Part shown: positions 8,901-17,562 of the stretch, in pieces
Numbering within the stretch: the stretch's first letter is position 1
Layout of the letters: each line of letters starts with the position of its first letter
Assembly (NCBI GenBank): GCA_022448525.1
Contig: JAKVCX010000008.1
Span: 62,001 to 126,000, forward strand
Length of the DNA stretch: 64,000 nucleotides
Source of the DNA: Tenacibaculum sp.
GTDB lineage: Bacteria > Bacteroidota > Bacteroidia > Flavobacteriales > Flavobacteriaceae
Direction of reading: 5' to 3'
Translations under genes and position numbers: made by a program
The notes under the pieces: model-generated
Seen by the model: only the letters and a program-made list of their open reading frames with translations
Databases searched by the model: none
What the model was told of the DNA's origin: nothing

Positions 8901-10028
8901 TTATGAGTGGCTTTTAATTTGTTGTAATATAGCCTTGTAATCTTCTTTATTGTTTACGAAATCTAGTTCAGAAACATCTATAACCAAAATATTTAAATCC
9001 TGCTGTGTTTTAATAAAGTTGGTATATCCATCGTGGATTTTTTCCAAGTATGCAGCTTCAATATTTTGCTCATAAGCGCGACCTCTTTTTTGAATGTTTT
9101 GAAGTAGTCTTTCTGTATTCTGATATAAATAAACATACAAGTCAGGTTTTACAATTTCCTTGTACATTAAATCGAACATTTTACGATATAATTTATACTC
9201 ATCATTCTGAAGTGTAACTTGAGCAAAAATCAATGATTTAAAAATGTAATAATCTGAAACGATAAAGTTTTTGAATAAATCGAACTGAGCTAAATCATCA
9301 GAAAGTTGTTGGTAACGATCGGCTAAAAAACTCATTTCTAAAGGAAAAGCATAGCGCTCCTCGTCTTTATAAAATTTTGGTAAAAAAGGATTGTCAGCAA
9401 ATCGTTCTAATACTATTTTCGCATTAAACTCATCTGACATCATATTAGCCAACGTTGTTTTTCCAGCTCCAATATTTCCTTCAATAGCTATGTAATTGTA
9501 TTTTTCAGCAATCGAAATAGGTCTATTTAACTTTTTATCAATTACTGATATTTCCGAAGTATCTGAACAATTCTTTAAGCAAATACCTATTTGTTTTTTT
9601 TCAATAGGATGGATTAAAGTATTTGCGATTTCTGCTAACGGAGCTAAAGCAAATTTACGCTCTAACATTCTTGGATGAGGAACAATTAAATTTTTAGAAA
9701 ATATAATTTCATCATCAAATAAAAGAATATCAAGATCAATTAAACGATCGGCATATTCATTACTTTCTTTTCGAACTCGTCCTAATTCTTTTTCGATTTT
9801 TAATAATCGCTGAATGAGTTCTTCCGGAGGTAAATAGGTTGAAACTTTAATACAAGTATTGTAAAAATTATCACTATCAAAACCCCAAGAAGCAGTTTCA
9901 TAAATAGAAGCGATGTCTATAACACTTCCAATTTCTTCAGCAATTAAATTAATTGCATCTTGTAAATTATTGAATTTATTTCCTTGATTTGTGCCTAACG
10001 ATAAGTATGTAATACGTTGTATTTTCAA
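8901..10028 (-). CDS. folK: fusion of FolK (HPPK) and deoxynucleoside kinase
   Basis: Two enzymes are joined in one 375-residue frame. Residues 1-135 are 6-hydroxymethyl-7,8-dihydropterin pyrophosphokinase of folate synthesis, with LGTNQGN, the loop RVRKES and the signature DRLIDLDILLFDD followed by PHPRMLERKFALAPLAEI. After a short linker, residues 175-375 are a deoxynucleoside kinase of the dGK/dAK type, with P-loop GNIGAGKTT at 184-192, an ERFADNPFL substrate block and KRGRAYEQ near the C-terminus. The junction is in frame with no sign of a frameshift. A stand-alone paralog of the kinase half is at 24014. I believe the fusion occurs elsewhere in flavobacteria. It couples folate and deoxynucleotide salvage in a single chain, for reasons not known to me. 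Confidence 0.93.
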   Translation of the reverse strand: MKIQRITYLSLGTNQGNKFNNLQDAINLIAEEIGSVIDIASIYETASWGFDSDNFYNTCIKVSTYLPPEELIQRLLKIEKELGRVRKESNEYADRLIDLDILLFDDEIIFSKNLIVPHPRMLERKFALAPLAEIANTLIHPIEKKQIGICLKNCSDTSEISVIDKKLNRPISIAEKYNYIAIEGNIGAGKTTLANMMSDEFNAKIVLERFADNPFLPKFYKDEERYAFPLEMSFLADRYQQLSDDLAQFDLFKNFIVSDYYIFKSLIFAQVTLQNDEYKLYRKMFDLMYKEIVKPDLYVYLYQNTERLLQNIQKRGRAYEQNIEAAYLEKIHDGYTNFIKTQQDLNILVIDVSELDFVNNKEDYKAILQQIKSHS

Positions 10029-10179
10029 AGTAGCTATTTAGTAGAGCAAAGAAACAAAACCTTATACTATTAATGTTAATTTTAGACCGTTTTTTATTAA
10101 CGAATATTATAATATAAAGTTTTTATTTGGGGTCAAAATAAGCTACTTCAGAAAATATGTTTTCAGTTATACAGTTTTA

Positions 10180-10512
10180 TTAGTTAAGTAATTCCTCATG
10201 TGAAATACTAGCAATTTCCATTAATTCATTATAGGATTTCTCGAAATATTCTGCGTTTTTGTAAGCTCTTGAAATATCATTAGGATTTATGGTTGAACTT
10301 ATAGCTAATGAGTCAGGCGGAAATATTGTATCGCTAGGAATAGTGTCTAATGGCGGAATTGTATCGATATCAATAATGGTGTCTATATCAATGATAGAAT
10401 CATTAAAAGTTAGTGTTTTAGGGGCTGTAGGTAAATCTAAATTGTAAGGATCTTGACAATTAAAAAGTATAAACGAAATAGAGATGATAGAGAATAATGC
10501 AACGTTTTTCAT
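10180..10512 (-). CDS. small Asp/Thr-rich lipoprotein
   Basis: The 110-residue product has a signal peptide and lipobox (ISFILFNC) with the lipidated Cys at residue 19. A low-complexity stretch follows in which DTI-type units repeat (IDIDTIIDIDTIPPLDTI) and alternate with proline, then a short helical tail. It looks like a flexible surface or periplasmic tether; no function is recognised. Upstream, at 10562-10599, lies an ECF-type promoter nearly identical to the one before the sigma gene at 12174. This suggests that sigma factor controls the lipoprotein in its own transcript. Confidence 0.75.
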   Translation of the reverse strand: MKNVALFSIISISFILFNCQDPYNLDLPTAPKTLTFNDSIIDIDTIIDIDTIPPLDTIPSDTIFPPDSLAISSTINPNDISRAYKNAEYFEKSYNELMEIASISHEELLN

Positions 10513-10561
10513 GTTAGATTTTTTATGATTAATATTAAATAAGAAAGACTTTTAATTTTCC

Positions 10562-10599
10562 TTCTATATAGAAGTCTAAAAAAAATGAAAGGGTTGCGT
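10562..10599 (-). promoter_or_regulatory. putative ECF-type promoter (copy 2) of the lipoprotein gene
   Basis: Reading on the minus strand from 10599, ACGCAACC is followed at fixed distance by AGACT (positions 23-27) and ATAGAA (33-38). The promoter-like block at 12817-12854 has the same three elements with identical spacing and no gap. About 50 bases separate it from the lipoprotein start. Confidence 0.55.
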
Positions 10600-10669
10600 T
10601 AAGAAATATGGATTAACAGTTTTTAAGGTTATTTAAGAATAAAGTTGTCTCTAAGAATGAACTATAAGA

Positions 10670-12172
10670 TTAGAACTTAAATGTAAATCCGGCTTGAAAA
10701 TTTAAGTTGTGTGTGCTAAAATTTGTTCCATTAGAACCATAAAGCCCTAAATATTGTTTGTAAAATCCTTCTAAGTTGAGATAAAAGTTTTTACTAAGTC
10801 GAATATCGTATCCTACACCAAAGTTTAATGAATAGAGACTTTTACGTGCATCTAGGGATTTAGCCAATTTAAACTGATTTCCATTATTTGAGTTAACATG
10901 AACATCACTATTTAAAAGATGTAAATAACTCGCACCTGCTATTAAGCTAAGATTTTCAACTTTCGGAAGTTTATATTTAATTTCAAGAGGAAATTCGAGG
11001 TAATTACTAATCTCGTTTAGCTCAAAAGAAGAGGAGTTATTTAATTTAGTTATTAAATCGCTAGTTGATATTAATGGTATTACATTATTTGTGTTTACAA
11101 TTGAGTCAATACGTATGTTTGGGTTGGTATTTGCTATGTTAGAAGTGTTAAATCTGAATGATAGTTTTTGTAAACCAAAACGCAAGGAAAATTTGTCGTT
11201 TAATTGATAGTTTAAACGAATTCCATACGATTCCGTGGTAGAATTATTTTTAGTATCAATAAGATTATTATGAATAATATTCTCCTTTAAATTAGTGTTA
11301 ATTTGATTTATACCACCATTTACAGATATACTCCAACGACTTGAAGTCTTTTTAATTGAATCTTTAGAGATGGTTTTTAAGTTTAAAGAATCATTCAGAA
11401 TAGTTGAAAGTTGAAATTGATAGTAACCTTTACTTTTTAATTTCAAATATTCATGGTGTTTTTCTGAAGGATTTACTTCTGATTTGAACCTTGTGATTTC
11501 TTCTTTAGTTTCATTGAAGTGTTTGTTTGCTTTAGAACTACGACTATCGAATTCCTTTAAGGTAATTTGTTGATTATAATCATGAAGGCTAAAGTTCTTA
11601 GAGCTATTTATAGCATTATGCTTTCTAATTGTTGTGAGCTTTTTAGTTAAAGAATCCTTCTTTTCTAGTTTCTTCGTTAGAGTATTTTTAATGAGTTTTT
11701 TTTGAATGGAATCATAATTATTTTTGGGACTCGAAATTTTCTTAGATAGATTTTTGAATTCTTTCTTTTGAGTACTATTGATTGATTTATTATTTCTGTT
11801 ATTGTCAATCTTGTCATTTAAATTTTCTAGTTTTAAATTAGTCTCATGCGTTAATTTTTGATTTTCAAGAACTATCTTATGTTCATTATAAGTTTCTTTA
11901 GAATTCTGTTTTGTAATAGTTGTATTATGATTGTATACAGTATTTTCTATTGTATTGCTTGATGGTATTTCTTTGTTTTTATAAATAATAACGTAAAGAA
12001 TATATACGCTAATCAGAAAGGCTAGAACGAAAGCAATTCTTTTAATGATTCTATTTCTTTTATGAATTTTTAACTCTGATTCAAGAGTATTCCAAATATC
12101 AATATCAGGTGATTCATTAAGCTCTCTTAATCTGTTTTTCAATACCTTTCCTATGTCATTTTTATGCTTCAT
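10670..12172 (-). CDS. anti-sigma-like membrane protein with C-terminal outer-membrane beta-barrel domain
   Basis: The product has a short cytoplasmic N-terminus with an anti-sigma-like helix (LRELNESPDIDIWNTLESELK) and one transmembrane segment (IAFVLAFLISVYILYVIIY). A long Asn/Lys/Ser-rich linker of about 200 residues follows, then a C-terminal domain with alternating aromatic beta-strands ending in NLNFQAGFTFKF, typical of Bacteroidota porin-like domains. I chose ATG at 12172, one base past the sigma stop codon, over the ATG at 12199 inside the sigma gene, because the latter only adds MNNTKEGIN. Placement after an ECF sigma suggests it restrains that sigma or transmits an envelope signal to it. 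The role is inferred. Confidence 0.75.
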   Translation of the reverse strand: MKHKNDIGKVLKNRLRELNESPDIDIWNTLESELKIHKRNRIIKRIAFVLAFLISVYILYVIIYKNKEIPSSNTIENTVYNHNTTITKQNSKETYNEHKIVLENQKLTHETNLKLENLNDKIDNNRNNKSINSTQKKEFKNLSKKISSPKNNYDSIQKKLIKNTLTKKLEKKDSLTKKLTTIRKHNAINSSKNFSLHDYNQQITLKEFDSRSSKANKHFNETKEEITRFKSEVNPSEKHHEYLKLKSKGYYQFQLSTILNDSLNLKTISKDSIKKTSSRWSISVNGGINQINTNLKENIIHNNLIDTKNNSTTESYGIRLNYQLNDKFSLRFGLQKLSFRFNTSNIANTNPNIRIDSIVNTNNVIPLISTSDLITKLNNSSSFELNEISNYLEFPLEIKYKLPKVENLSLIAGASYLHLLNSDVHVNSNNGNQFKLAKSLDARKSLYSLNFGVGYDIRLSKNFYLNLEGFYKQYLGLYGSNGTNFSTHNLNFQAGFTFKF

Positions 12173-12173
12173 A

Positions 12174-12704
12174 TTAATTCCTTCTTTGGTATTGTTCAAT
12201 GTTATCTTTTAAAATCTTCTTTGCTCTAAATAAGTTAGATTTAGAAGTTCCTGTAGAGATAGATAATAGCTTAGCTATTTCTTTATGAGAGTAATTGTCA
12301 AGCTCATATAGGTTAAATACTAATCTGTATTGATTTGGAAGATTCTGAACAAATGATAAAATTACATTTAACGGAACTTCATCAATATTATCAATTAATA
12401 TTTCTTCTGATTCTACATTGAAGTTATCTATTGGATTAGTTTTTGTGTTTTTCTTGTAACGATCAATAGCTTTGTTAATAGCTATTCTTTTCATCCATCC
12501 TTCAAATGATCCTTTGTGTTTGTATTTTTTGATATTTAAGAAAATATCGAGAAAAGTATCTTGTAAGTTGTCTTTAGCTTCTTCTTTAGTAGTGCAGTAT
12601 TTAAGCGAAATAGAAAACAGAGAATCTTTGTATCTGTTATAGATAATGCTTTGTGCATTCATATCACCTTTAACACATGATTTAATTAGTTTCTCTAGCT
12701 TCAA
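12174..12704 (-). CDS. ECF-family RNA polymerase sigma factor
   Basis: This 176-residue sigma-70 protein has region 2 (NRYKDSLFSISLKYC, then LQDTFLDIFLNIKKYKHKGSFEGWMKRIAINKAIDRYKK) and region 4 with the HTH YSHKEIAKLLSISTGTSKSNLFRAKKILK, and no region 1 or 3. It is co-transcribed with the membrane protein that follows, the usual sigma/anti-sigma layout. The promoter-like block at 12817-12854 recurs before the lipoprotein at 10512, which suggests self-regulation and at least one further target. The inducing signal is unknown. Confidence 0.93.
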   Translation of the reverse strand: MKLEKLIKSCVKGDMNAQSIIYNRYKDSLFSISLKYCTTKEEAKDNLQDTFLDIFLNIKKYKHKGSFEGWMKRIAINKAIDRYKKNTKTNPIDNFNVESEEILIDNIDEVPLNVILSFVQNLPNQYRLVFNLYELDNYSHKEIAKLLSISTGTSKSNLFRAKKILKDNIEQYQRRN

Positions 12705-12816
12705 TTTTTATAATTACAATTTCACCACAATTTAAAACAGAACAATATCGTTTTCTGTTTTTTTATGAATGATTAACATTTGTTTTAGTAAACATATTGA
12801 GACAAAAAAATCCTTG

Positions 12817-12854
12817 TTCTATTCTTTAGTCTTTAATTATAAAAAAGGTTGCGT
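12817..12854 (-). promoter_or_regulatory. putative ECF-type promoter (copy 1) of the sigma operon
   Basis: On the minus strand ACGCAACC, AGACT and ATAGAA occur at positions 1, 23 and 33 of the block, exactly as at 10562-10599. The leader to the sigma ATG would be about 105 bases. Confidence 0.55.
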
Positions 12855-12861
12855 ATAAAAT

Positions 12862-12891
12862 AAAAAAATCGTCAATTTTACTTGACGATTT
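12862..12891 (-). terminator. intrinsic terminator after pnp
   Basis: AAATCGTCAA at 12866-12875 pairs with TTGACGATTT at 12882-12891. The A run at 12862-12868 supplies the T tract on the minus strand, and T's on the other side make the structure potentially bidirectional. Confidence 0.8.
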
Positions 12892-12918
12892 TTTTAATAT
12901 TTATGAAAATAAGAAATT

Positions 12919-15099
12919 CTAGTTTTCTTTTTTATCTTCTCTTGGCTTTCTGTCCTCTCTAGGTTTTTTATCTTGTCTAGGAGGTCTTGGTAATAAAGCT
13001 TTTCTAGAAACTTTTTCCTTACGTGTCTTAGGATCTACACCGAAGTATTTCACATCAACAATATCACCAATATTTACAACATCAGTTACGTTGTTAGTGC
13101 GTTCCCAAGCTAATTCAGAAATGTGTAATAAAACCTCGTTTCCTGGAGCCTCAGTATATTCAACTACTGCACCAAAATCAAGAATCTTTACAACTTTAGT
13201 TTCGTAAACGCTTCCTTTTTCAGGTTTAAAAGTAATTGCCTGAAGTCTAGCTAGTACTTTATCAATTCCTTCTTGACTAGTTCCTAAGATTTCAACGATT
13301 CCTTCTTCAGTAGCTTCGTCTTCGTTAATTACGATTGTAGTTTCAGTTTCTTTCTGTAACTCTTGTATATGTTTTCCTCCAGGTCCAATAACAGCACCAA
13401 TATAGTCTCCAGCAATACGAACTGTAACCATTTTAGGAGCATGAGCTTTTACCGTTTCGTTTGGAGTAGCGATTGTGTCTGTTAATTTTTCTAAGATATG
13501 TAAACGACCATCACGAGCTTGTTTTAAAGCTTTCACTAAAATCTCGTAAGAAAGACCTTTAATTTTAATATCCATCTGACAAGCAGTAATTCCATCTGCA
13601 GTACCAGTTACTTTAAAGTCCATATCTCCTAAGTGATCTTCATCTCCTAAGATATCAGATAAAACAGCATAACGATCACCATCAGAAATTAATCCCATCG
13701 CAATACCAGAAACTGGTTTTTTCAATTGTACACCAGCATCCATTAATGCCATTGTACCAGAACAAACAGTTGCCATAGAAGAAGAACCGTTACTTTCTAG
13801 TACCTCAGAAACTACACGAACAGTGTAAGGGCAATCGTCTGGCACCATTCCGCTTAATGCACGTTGTGCTAAATTTCCGTGTCCAATTTCACGACGCGAA
13901 GTACCTCTGATTGGTCTTGCCTCTCCTGTTGAGAATGGAGGGAAGTTATAATGTAAGTAGAAACGCTCTTCATCTTGAACTGTTGGAGAGTCAATCATAT
14001 TAGCATCTCTAGAAGTTCCTAAAGTTACTGTTGCTAATGCTTGAGTTTCTCCTCTTGTGAAAATAGATGAACCGTGAGTTCTTGGTAAATAATCTACCTC
14101 ACACCAAATTGGTCTAATATCTGTAGTTTTACGTCCATCTAAACGTAAACCTTCGTTTAATGTTAAATCTCTAACAGCTGCTTTGTGCGCTTTACTGAAA
14201 TATTTAGAAACTAAATCTCCGATTTCTTCTAATTCTTCTTCAGTAAACATTGCTAAAACTTCTTCTTTTACTTCAGAGAAAGCTAAGCCTCTTTCTTGTT
14301 TAGAAGTTCCTTTTTTAGCAATATCATAACACTTTTGGTAAGTTGCCTCGTGAATTTTAGCCGCTAATTCGGCATCTTCAGCTTCACCTTCATATTCACG
14401 TGTTTCTTTTTTACCAACAGCTTCAGCTAATTTAGTTTGAGCCTCACATTGAACTTTAATTGCTTCATGTGCGATTCTAATAGCTTCTGCCATTTCCTCT
14501 TCAGAAACTTCATCCATTTCTCCTTCTACCATTGCTACGAATTCACTTGAAGCACCAACCATTAAATCGATGTCAGCTTCTTGTAATTGAGCTCTACTTG
14601 GATTAACAATGAATTCTCCATTTACACGTACTACACGTACTTCAGAAATTGGAGCTTCAAAAGGAATGTCTGATAATTGGATAGCCGTAGAAGCTGCTAA
14701 TCCAGCTAATGCGTCTGGCATTACTTCAGGGTCATGAGACATTAATTGAATCATTACCTGAGTTTCTGCATGATAATCTTTTGGGAATAATGGACGTAAT
14801 ACACGATCCACTAAACGCATAGTTAAAATTTCTTCGTTACTTGGTCTTGCCTCACGTTTCATAAATCCACCTGGATATCTACCAGCAGCTGCAAATTTTT
14901 CTCTATAATCTACAGTTAAAGGTAAAAAGTCAATACCTGGATTTGCTGTTCTTGCCGATACGACAGTCGCCAGTAACATTGTGTCTCCCATTCTTACAAC
15001 AACGGAACCATCTGCTTGTTTTGCTAACTTTCCTGTTTCTAATGTGATAGTTCTTCCGTCTCCAAGTTCAATTACTTGGCTAAATACTTTTGGAATCAT
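12919..15099 (-). CDS. pnp: polyribonucleotide nucleotidyltransferase (PNPase)
   Basis: PNPase degrades RNA 3' to 5' by phosphorolysis and can add tails; it is part of the cytoplasmic RNA turnover machinery. The 726-residue protein has two RNase PH domains (residues about 10-230 and 310-545) separated by the helical domain. A KH domain follows ([25 protein letters not shown]), then an S1 domain ([18 protein letters not shown]). The active-site region [21 protein letters not shown] is intact. The C-terminal tail after S1 is a short charged repeat of KPRED units, probably disordered. It follows rpsO as in many bacteria, but a strong terminator separates the two. Confidence 0.98.
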   Translation of the reverse strand: MIPKVFSQVIELGDGRTITLETGKLAKQADGSVVVRMGDTMLLATVVSARTANPGIDFLPLTVDYREKFAAAGRYPGGFMKREARPSNEEILTMRLVDRVLRPLFPKDYHAETQVMIQLMSHDPEVMPDALAGLAASTAIQLSDIPFEAPISEVRVVRVNGEFIVNPSRAQLQEADIDLMVGASSEFVAMVEGEMDEVSEEEMAEAIRIAHEAIKVQCEAQTKLAEAVGKKETREYEGEAEDAELAAKIHEATYQKCYDIAKKGTSKQERGLAFSEVKEEVLAMFTEEELEEIGDLVSKYFSKAHKAAVRDLTLNEGLRLDGRKTTDIRPIWCEVDYLPRTHGSSIFTRGETQALATVTLGTSRDANMIDSPTVQDEERFYLHYNFPPFSTGEARPIRGTSRREIGHGNLAQRALSGMVPDDCPYTVRVVSEVLESNGSSSMATVCSGTMALMDAGVQLKKPVSGIAMGLISDGDRYAVLSDILGDEDHLGDMDFKVTGTADGITACQMDIKIKGLSYEILVKALKQARDGRLHILEKLTDTIATPNETVKAHAPKMVTVRIAGDYIGAVIGPGGKHIQELQKETETTIVINEDEATEEGIVEILGTSQEGIDKVLARLQAITFKPEKGSVYETKVVKILDFGAVVEYTEAPGNEVLLHISELAWERTNNVTDVVNIGDIVDVKYFGVDPKTRKEKVSRKALLPRPPRQDKKPREDRKPREDKKEN

Positions 15100-15132
15100 A
15101 AAATGTTTTCTAATAAAAAATTAATTTTTTAG

Positions 15133-15164
15133 GTTGTGTGTTGTGTTGTGTGTGTGTTGTTGTT
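15133..15164 (-). repeat. CA-rich leader of pnp
   Basis: The minus strand, which is the pnp sense, reads as an almost uninterrupted run of CA and CAA units about 30 bases long, ending some 34 bases before the pnp ATG. It is the only such simple-sequence tract I see in the window. It may keep the ribosome entry region unstructured or bind a protein. Confidence 0.7.
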
Positions 15165-15204
15165 TCAATGGAAGTTGAGGTAAATTACAACTTTTGCTAA
15201 AGAT

Positions 15205-15240
15205 AACAAAAAAGAGGCTGAAAATTCCAGCCTCTTTTTA
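15205..15240 (-). terminator. intrinsic terminator after rpsO
   Basis: AAGAGGCTG and CAGCCTCTT arms at 15212-15236 form a GC-rich hairpin directly after the rpsO stop. An A run at 15208-15213 provides the T tract on the minus strand. Confidence 0.85.
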
Positions 15241-15248
15241 TTTAGGTA

Positions 15249-15518
15249 TTATTTTCTAATTCCTAATTCTTTAATGATTGCACGATATCTGTTGATATCC
15301 TTCTTCTTAAGGTAGTCTAATAAACTTCTACGCTTACCTACCATTTTCACTAGAGAGCGCTCTGTGTTAAAATCTTTACGATTCTTTTTTAAGTGCTCAG
15401 TTAAGTGATTAATTCTGTGAGTAAATAACGCGATTTGTCCTTCCGCAGAACCTGTGTCTTGTGCGCCTTTACCGTGCTTTGCAAAAATGTCTTGCTTTAC
15501 TTCTTTAGTTAAATACAT
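15249..15518 (-). CDS. rpsO: 30S ribosomal protein S15
   Basis: S15 binds the central domain of 16S rRNA early in 30S assembly and helps form an intersubunit bridge. The 89-residue product shows the canonical signature GSAEGQIALFTHRINHLTEHLKKN followed by DFNTERSLVKMVGKRRSLLDYL. The length is standard. It is followed by a terminator and then pnp. The likely promoter lies at 15570-15577 with a short hairpin at the presumed 5' end of the message. Confidence 0.99.
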   Translation of the reverse strand: MYLTKEVKQDIFAKHGKGAQDTGSAEGQIALFTHRINHLTEHLKKNRKDFNTERSLVKMVGKRRSLLDYLKKKDINRYRAIIKELGIRK

Positions 15519-15569
15519 ACCAATATTGTTTAAATAATTTTAATGTACCAATGAATTTCATTGAAGTTG

Positions 15570-15577
15570 CAAATGTA
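15570..15577 (-). promoter_or_regulatory. -7 element of the rpsO promoter
   Basis: The minus strand reads TACATTTG, a perfect match to TAnnTTTG. A small inverted repeat (CAATG, loop, CATTG) at 15549-15563 would sit at the very start of the transcript and could be a stabilising or S15-responsive structure. Confidence 0.45.
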
Positions 15578-15701
15578 CAATTAATTTTTGAAATTTTAAA
15601 TTAGGGTTATGCTTAAATTAAATAATCTTTCCTAACCTAAATTAAACCTTTTTTAAATCTTCAAGTCATAGAATCAGATTAACTTTTAATACTTATTAAT
15701 T

Positions 15702-16544
15702 ATGATACTTAAGGTTTTTAATTTACGACTATTAGCAATTATTGGAATGGTAGTATTGGCTTCATGTTCTGAAAGTGAAGGAGTAGATACTACAGAAACA
15801 GATTTAACTACCGACGATGTTGAAGCTGTTGTTTTAGCAGATGATATTACTGCTGATATTGATAATGTTTTAGAGGATGATGATAACGATTTCAATTTAT
15901 TAGGAAAGGGTGTTGATCAAAGTAAAAGTAGTGTTGCTGATTGTGTGGTACGTACTGTAGAAGAGAATCCAAATGAAAATACTGTAACCATTACTTTAGA
16001 TTTTGGAGAAGGATGCGTCGGTAAAAGAGGAAGAGAATTTGCAGGAAAAATAATTATCGTTTATGAAAAAACAGATACAGGATATTCAAAGTCTGTAACT
16101 TTTGAAGAGTTCTCGATAGATGGAAATCAGTTAGAAGGGTCTAAATCTATTGTTAAAGTAAAAGAAAACGGAAATGGTAATAAAGAAGCTACTCATACAG
16201 TAGATTTAAGTTTGACCTTATCAACAGGGGAAATTGTAACATTAGAAGGAACAAGAACTCGTGAGAAAATCGAAGGTGATGATACGTTCTTAAGAGGAGA
16301 TGATGTTTATTCAATTTCTGGTAGCTGGAAGTTTGTAAACAAAGATGGAATTGAGTTTACGGGAACAATTATAGAAAACTTAAGAAGAGAATATGCTTGC
16401 AAATATATAGTAAGCGGAATTACAGAGATATCAAAAAATGGTGAAGTTTATACACTTGACTTTGGAGATGGATCGTGTGATAATAAAGCTACCTTAACCA
16501 ATGCAAATGGAGAAAGCATTGAGATTTCGTTAAGAAATAAATAG
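15702..16544 (+). CDS. secreted lipoprotein of unknown function
   Basis: The 280-residue product has a signal peptide with lipobox VLASC (Cys near residue 22), then a strongly acidic linker (EDDDNDF). The mature part is beta-rich and carries repeated motifs such as TVTITLDFGEGCVGKRGREFAGKI and YTLDFGDGSCDNKATLTNANG. The related units suggest an internal duplication with Cys residues at similar places. I recognise no named family. It is a single-gene unit between the divergent rpsO promoter and a strong terminator, and is probably anchored in the outer membrane or exposed on the surface. Confidence 0.8.
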   Translation: MILKVFNLRLLAIIGMVVLASCSESEGVDTTETDLTTDDVEAVVLADDITADIDNVLEDDDNDFNLLGKGVDQSKSSVADCVVRTVEENPNENTVTITLDFGEGCVGKRGREFAGKIIIVYEKTDTGYSKSVTFEEFSIDGNQLEGSKSIVKVKENGNGNKEATHTVDLSLTLSTGEIVTLEGTRTREKIEGDDTFLRGDDVYSISGSWKFVNKDGIEFTGTIIENLRREYACKYIVSGITEISKNGEVYTLDFGDGSCDNKATLTNANGESIEISLRNK

Positions 16545-16568
16545 GTAGTGATAGTAGTTTTTCAGTTG

Positions 16569-16598
16569 AAAAAAACCAGCCTTTTGGGCTGGTTTTTT
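16569..16598. terminator. bidirectional intrinsic terminator between the lipoprotein and accD
   Basis: AAAAACCAGCC at 16571-16581 pairs with GGCTGGTTTTT at 16587-16597. A and T runs on either side serve the converging genes on both strands. Confidence 0.85.
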
Positions 16599-16601
16599 GT
16601 T

Positions 16602-17459
16602 TTATGCTCTTACAGGTTGGTTTTGTATTAAATCTAAATACAAGTTTACCTGTTTTTTTAGGTCTTTCCTTTCATAAATTCCGTCTAAGAAACCATGTTC
16701 TAATACGAATTCAGATCTTTGGAATCCTTCTGGTAATTCTTTTCCTGTTGTGTCTTTTACAACTCTCGGTCCAGCAAATGCGATTAAAGCATTTGGTTCA
16801 GCAATGTTAATGTCTCCTAACATAGCGAAAGAAGCTGTTGTTCCTCCAGTAGTTGGATCTGTACATAAAGAAACATAAGGAATCTTTGCATCTGCTAATT
16901 GAGCTAACTTTGCGGAAGTTTTCACTAATTGCATTAATGATAAAGAAGCCTCCATCATACGTGCTCCACCAGATTTTGAAATCATTAAGAATGGAATGTT
17001 GTTTTGAATTGAATAATCAATAGCTCTTGCTATTTTCTCTCCAACAACACTTCCCATTGAACCTCCGATGAAAGCGAAATCCATAGAAGCAATTACTAAA
17101 TCTTTACCTTGAGATTTTCCTACTGCAGTTCTCACAGCATCTTTCAATCCTGTTTTTTCTTGTGCAGCTTTTAAACGCTCTGGGTATTTTTTAGTATCCT
17201 CAAATTTTAAAGGATCTTTCGCTGTTAACTTCTCGTTAAGTTCAGTGAATTCATTATTATCGAAGAATAATTCAAAGTATTCTTTACTTCCTACTCTTAC
17301 GTGATAACCATCTTCTGGACTAACATAAAGGTTTCTTTTTAACTCATCTGTGTCAATAATTTTTCCACTAGGAGTTTTGTACCATAAACCTTTAGGAGTG
17401 TCTTTCTTCTCTTCTGTAGGGGTTTGAATCCCTTTATCTTTTCGTTTAAACCAAGCCAT
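16602..17459 (-). CDS. accD: acetyl-CoA carboxylase carboxyltransferase subunit beta, zinc-ligand-free form
   Basis: AccD forms, with AccA, the carboxyltransferase that makes malonyl-CoA for fatty acid synthesis. The 285-residue product has the crotonase-fold body with [33 protein letters not shown] and [13 protein letters not shown]. The N-terminal zinc ribbon normally has two CxxC pairs (E. coli TKCDSCG and VCPKC). Here the corresponding segments read YKTPSGK and YVSPEDG, so all four Cys are gone although the flanking strand [17 protein letters not shown] is conserved. accA is not in the window. The gene is followed by the bidirectional terminator. Confidence 0.95.
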   Translation of the reverse strand: MAWFKRKDKGIQTPTEEKKDTPKGLWYKTPSGKIIDTDELKRNLYVSPEDGYHVRVGSKEYFELFFDNNEFTELNEKLTAKDPLKFEDTKKYPERLKAAQEKTGLKDAVRTAVGKSQGKDLVIASMDFAFIGGSMGSVVGEKIARAIDYSIQNNIPFLMISKSGGARMMEASLSLMQLVKTSAKLAQLADAKIPYVSLCTDPTTGGTTASFAMLGDINIAEPNALIAFAGPRVVKDTTGKELPEGFQRSEFVLEHGFLDGIYERKDLKKQVNLYLDLIQNQPVRA

Positions 17460-17562
17460 ATTACGATGTATTATAGTATTTAGTCAGTTTGTTATTTAGC
17501 CCGCAAAATAAGTAAAAAACTAAAGTTAATTACCAAAATTAAACTAAAATGTGATTAAATAT

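Noticed and set aside
8901..10028. FolK-kinase fusion as an assembly or frameshift artefact
   Set aside because: The two halves are joined in frame by a plausible linker without a stop or frame change, and both domains are complete.
15205..15240. rpsO and pnp as a simple co-transcribed operon
   Set aside because: A strong intrinsic terminator directly after rpsO argues for separate or only partly shared transcription.
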